Shown piece after piece: positions 4,001-5,551 of a DNA stretch of 5,551 nucleotides (position 1 is the first letter of the stretch; every line of letters begins with the position of its first letter). The stretch is from assembly GCA_031285465.1 (NCBI GenBank), contig JAITWD010000061.1, forward strand, positions 1 to 5,551. Reading direction: 5' to 3'. The stretch comes from Lachnospiraceae bacterium (GTDB taxonomy: Bacteria; Bacillota; Clostridia; Lachnospirales; Lachnospiraceae). The notes beneath the pieces were generated by a model. It was not told the DNA's origin. It was given only the letters and a program-made list of their open reading frames with translations, and did no database searches. Both the position numbers and the translations under genes were made by a program.

Positions 4001-5551
4001 TTATAAAGGCATATTCCCATGTTTCTTATTCGGTTTATCAACCTTTTTATTGGTCAGACTACGTAACGCTTTAATCAGACGCCCTCTTGATTCCTCCGGC
4101 CGGATTACCTCATTGACAAATCCTCTTGACGCTGCGGCATATGGATTTAAAAAGCGCTCTTCATATTCCTTCTTACACTGTTCCCGCATGGCCTCCTGAT
4201 CAACGGCGGCCTTTATCTTCCTTTTAAAAGCAATATTAACCGCACCTTCTGCCCCCATAACCGCAATTTCTGCAATCGGCCACGCGAACACCAAATCTGC
4301 ACCCATTTCCTTGGAATTCATAGCGATATACGCTCCGCCATATGCCTTCCGCAAGATAAGTGATATCTTTGGAACTGTAGCCTCAGCATAAGCAAAAAGC
4401 ACCTTAGCTCCATGCCGGATGATTCCGTTATGTTCCTGTTGCTTCCCAGGCAAAAACGCCGGGACATCCACCAGCGTAATAATGGGCAGATTAAAACAAT
4501 CACAAAAACGGATAAATCGGGCTATTTTATCCGAAGCATGATAGTCCAATGATCCTCCCATAACCTGCGGTTGATTGGCCACGAATCCGACCACCTCGCC
4601 TTCCATTCGTCCAAAGCCGATCACAGCATTGGTGGCAAATTCCTGCTGGACTTCAAAAAAACTACTATCATCCACTAAACAATCGATGACTTCCTTAATA
4701 TTATAAGCGCGTCGCGAGTTGTCCGGAACGATTGATTTTAAACGATTGGCCTTCTCTTTTTCACCGACCGGAATTGTGCCTTTACCAAAAAACCCCGACC
4801 GGGCAAATAGTTTGCTCCTACTACCACTATTACTATTGGCTTTATTCAAATTATATCGGTTTATGCCAAAAAACATCGATTGAGTCTCTTTATTATTGCG
4901 AATAAATGGTGCCTTTTCTTCATAGCTACCGGGCAGGTAGGTCAACAATTTACGTACCCCCATCAAGCAATCACCTTCACTGTCATATGTAAAATGGGAA
5001 ACTCCGCTGATTTCTGCGTGCACCTTTGCCCCGCCAAGCTCCTCCGGTGACAGCTCCTCATTGATAACCGTCTTAACCACACTCGGACCCGTAATAAACA
5101 TTTTAGAAATATCCCGGACCATAAAAATAAAATCACATATGGCCGGTGCATAACAGGCCCCTCCTGAGCACGGACCTAAAATAACAGCAATCTGGGGAAT
5201 CATTCCCGATGCCTTGGTATGGCGAAGAAAAATACCACTATATCCGCTCAGAGAATTGATGCCTTCCTCTATCCTGGCACCACCACTGTCATTAATACAA
5301 ATAAGCGGTGCTCCCATCTGCATCGCCAAATCCTGGATATGGCAGATTTTCACCGAATGATACTCTCCCAAAGTGCCGCCAATTACCGTAAAATCTTCGC
5401 TAGTCACAAAAACCTGACGTCCATTAATCTCACCATATCCTGTGACCACACCGTCACCTGGAACCCGGCGTTTATCCAGATCAAAGTCATCAATACGCGA
5501 TTCAACAAAGCCATTAATTTCAACAAAGGTGTCTTTATCCAGCAAGATATC
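4001..5551 (-). CDS. Biotin-dependent acyl-CoA carboxyltransferase subunit (MmdA/PccB family), 5' end outside window
   Basis: This family moves the carboxyl group between carboxybiotin and a short acyl-CoA, as the alpha subunit of methylmalonyl-CoA decarboxylase or the beta subunit of propionyl/acetyl-CoA carboxylase. The frame is open to position 5551 (DILLDKDTFVEINGF), so about 30-40 N-terminal residues are missing; the TTG at 5545 is not taken as a start. 516 residues are visible. The first crotonase-like half has NDSGGARIEEG and LGPCSGGACYAPA (oxyanion-hole loops). The second half has DVPAFLPGKQQEHNGIIRHG, KAYGGAYIAM and AWPIAEIAVMGAEGAVNI. The tail KKHGNMPL is family-typical. Between the halves (about 4733-4933) the linker is some 40 residues longer than usual and Asn/Ser/Lys-rich. 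The residue after GGAY is Ile, not the Asp of propionyl-CoA enzymes. Partner subunits are not in view. Confidence 0.92.
   Translation of the reverse strand, partial: DILLDKDTFVEINGFVESRIDDFDLDKRRVPGDGVVTGYGEINGRQVFVTSEDFTVIGGTLGEYHSVKICHIQDLAMQMGAPLICINDSGGARIEEGINSLSGYSGIFLRHTKASGMIPQIAVILGPCSGGACYAPAICDFIFMVRDISKMFITGPSVVKTVINEELSPEELGGAKVHAEISGVSHFTYDSEGDCLMGVRKLLTYLPGSYEEKAPFIRNNKETQSMFFGINRYNLNKANSNSGSRSKLFARSGFFGKGTIPVGEKEKANRLKSIVPDNSRRAYNIKEVIDCLVDDSSFFEVQQEFATNAVIGFGRMEGEVVGFVANQPQVMGGSLDYHASDKIARFIRFCDCFNLPIITLVDVPAFLPGKQQEHNGIIRHGAKVLFAYAEATVPKISLILRKAYGGAYIAMNSKEMGADLVFAWPIAEIAVMGAEGAVNIAFKRKIKAAVDQEAMREQCKKEYEERFLNPYAAASRGFVNEVIRPEESRGRLIKALRSLTNKKVDKPNKKHGNMPL
4032..4048 (+). 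terminator. Weak possible terminator for the FliD-like gene inside the facing gene
   Basis: GGTT-TATC-AACC (4032-4043) is followed by TTTTT (4044-4048), about 55 bp after the FliD-like stop, opposite the lysine-rich C-terminus of the carboxyltransferase. A 4-bp stem is very short, so this is only the best available candidate for ending the plus-strand transcript. Confidence 0.2.

Noticed and set aside
4318..5151. Short alternative minus-strand frames inside the carboxyltransferase gene
   Set aside because: They are out-of-frame shadows of a strongly conserved coding sequence.

Overview
The window reads as chromosomal DNA from an anaerobic, low-to-mid GC Gram-positive bacterium of the class Clostridia. 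The grounds are strong Shine-Dalgarno sites of the AGGAGG type, several GTG/TTG codons at or near starts, the gene order rpmG-secE-nusG-rplK-rplA, a FliD-like protein of a kind I associate with Lachnospiraceae and Eubacteriaceae, and a biotin-dependent carboxyltransferase of the methylmalonyl-CoA decarboxylase/propionyl-CoA carboxylase type. An acetogen-like Eubacteriaceae member is plausible but is inference.

Positions 1-2252, all on the minus strand, hold the translation/transcription/secretion cluster. In transcription order it runs: a strong sigma-A-type promoter with AT-rich upstream tracts (about 2223-2300), a leader of about 110 nt with two hairpins, rpmG (L33, 49 codons), a 69-bp gap with a hairpin, secE, nusG (15 bp later), a 228-bp leader whose last part looks like an L1-binding RNA, rplK (L11), and rplA (L1, cut by the left edge). 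The rplK stop codon lies inside the rplA Shine-Dalgarno sequence, so the two are probably translationally coupled. For several of these genes Shine-Dalgarno spacing favours a start codon slightly inside the longest open frame, and I used the inner start.

Positions 2106-2669 form a divergent intergenic region. It contains the minus-strand promoter above, an AT-rich core with no convincing gene, and a plausible extended -10 promoter for the plus-strand gene.

Positions 2670-3977 (plus strand) encode a 435-residue FliD-like protein. It keeps sequence resembling the middle and C-terminal FliD domains, lacks the recognisable terminal segments of a true filament cap, and ends in cysteine. It converges, across only 23 bp, on a carboxyltransferase gene (4001 to beyond 5551, minus strand) that is cut at its 5' end by the right edge. 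That protein has an unusually long, basic, Asn/Ser-rich linker between its two crotonase-like halves, and an isoleucine at the position known in actinobacterial homologues to set acyl-CoA preference.

The ribosomal block is conventional. I do not see a clear new defence, mobile or signalling system. The parts most worth a second look are the two RNA leaders, the divergent FliD-like protein and the carboxyltransferase linker insertion.
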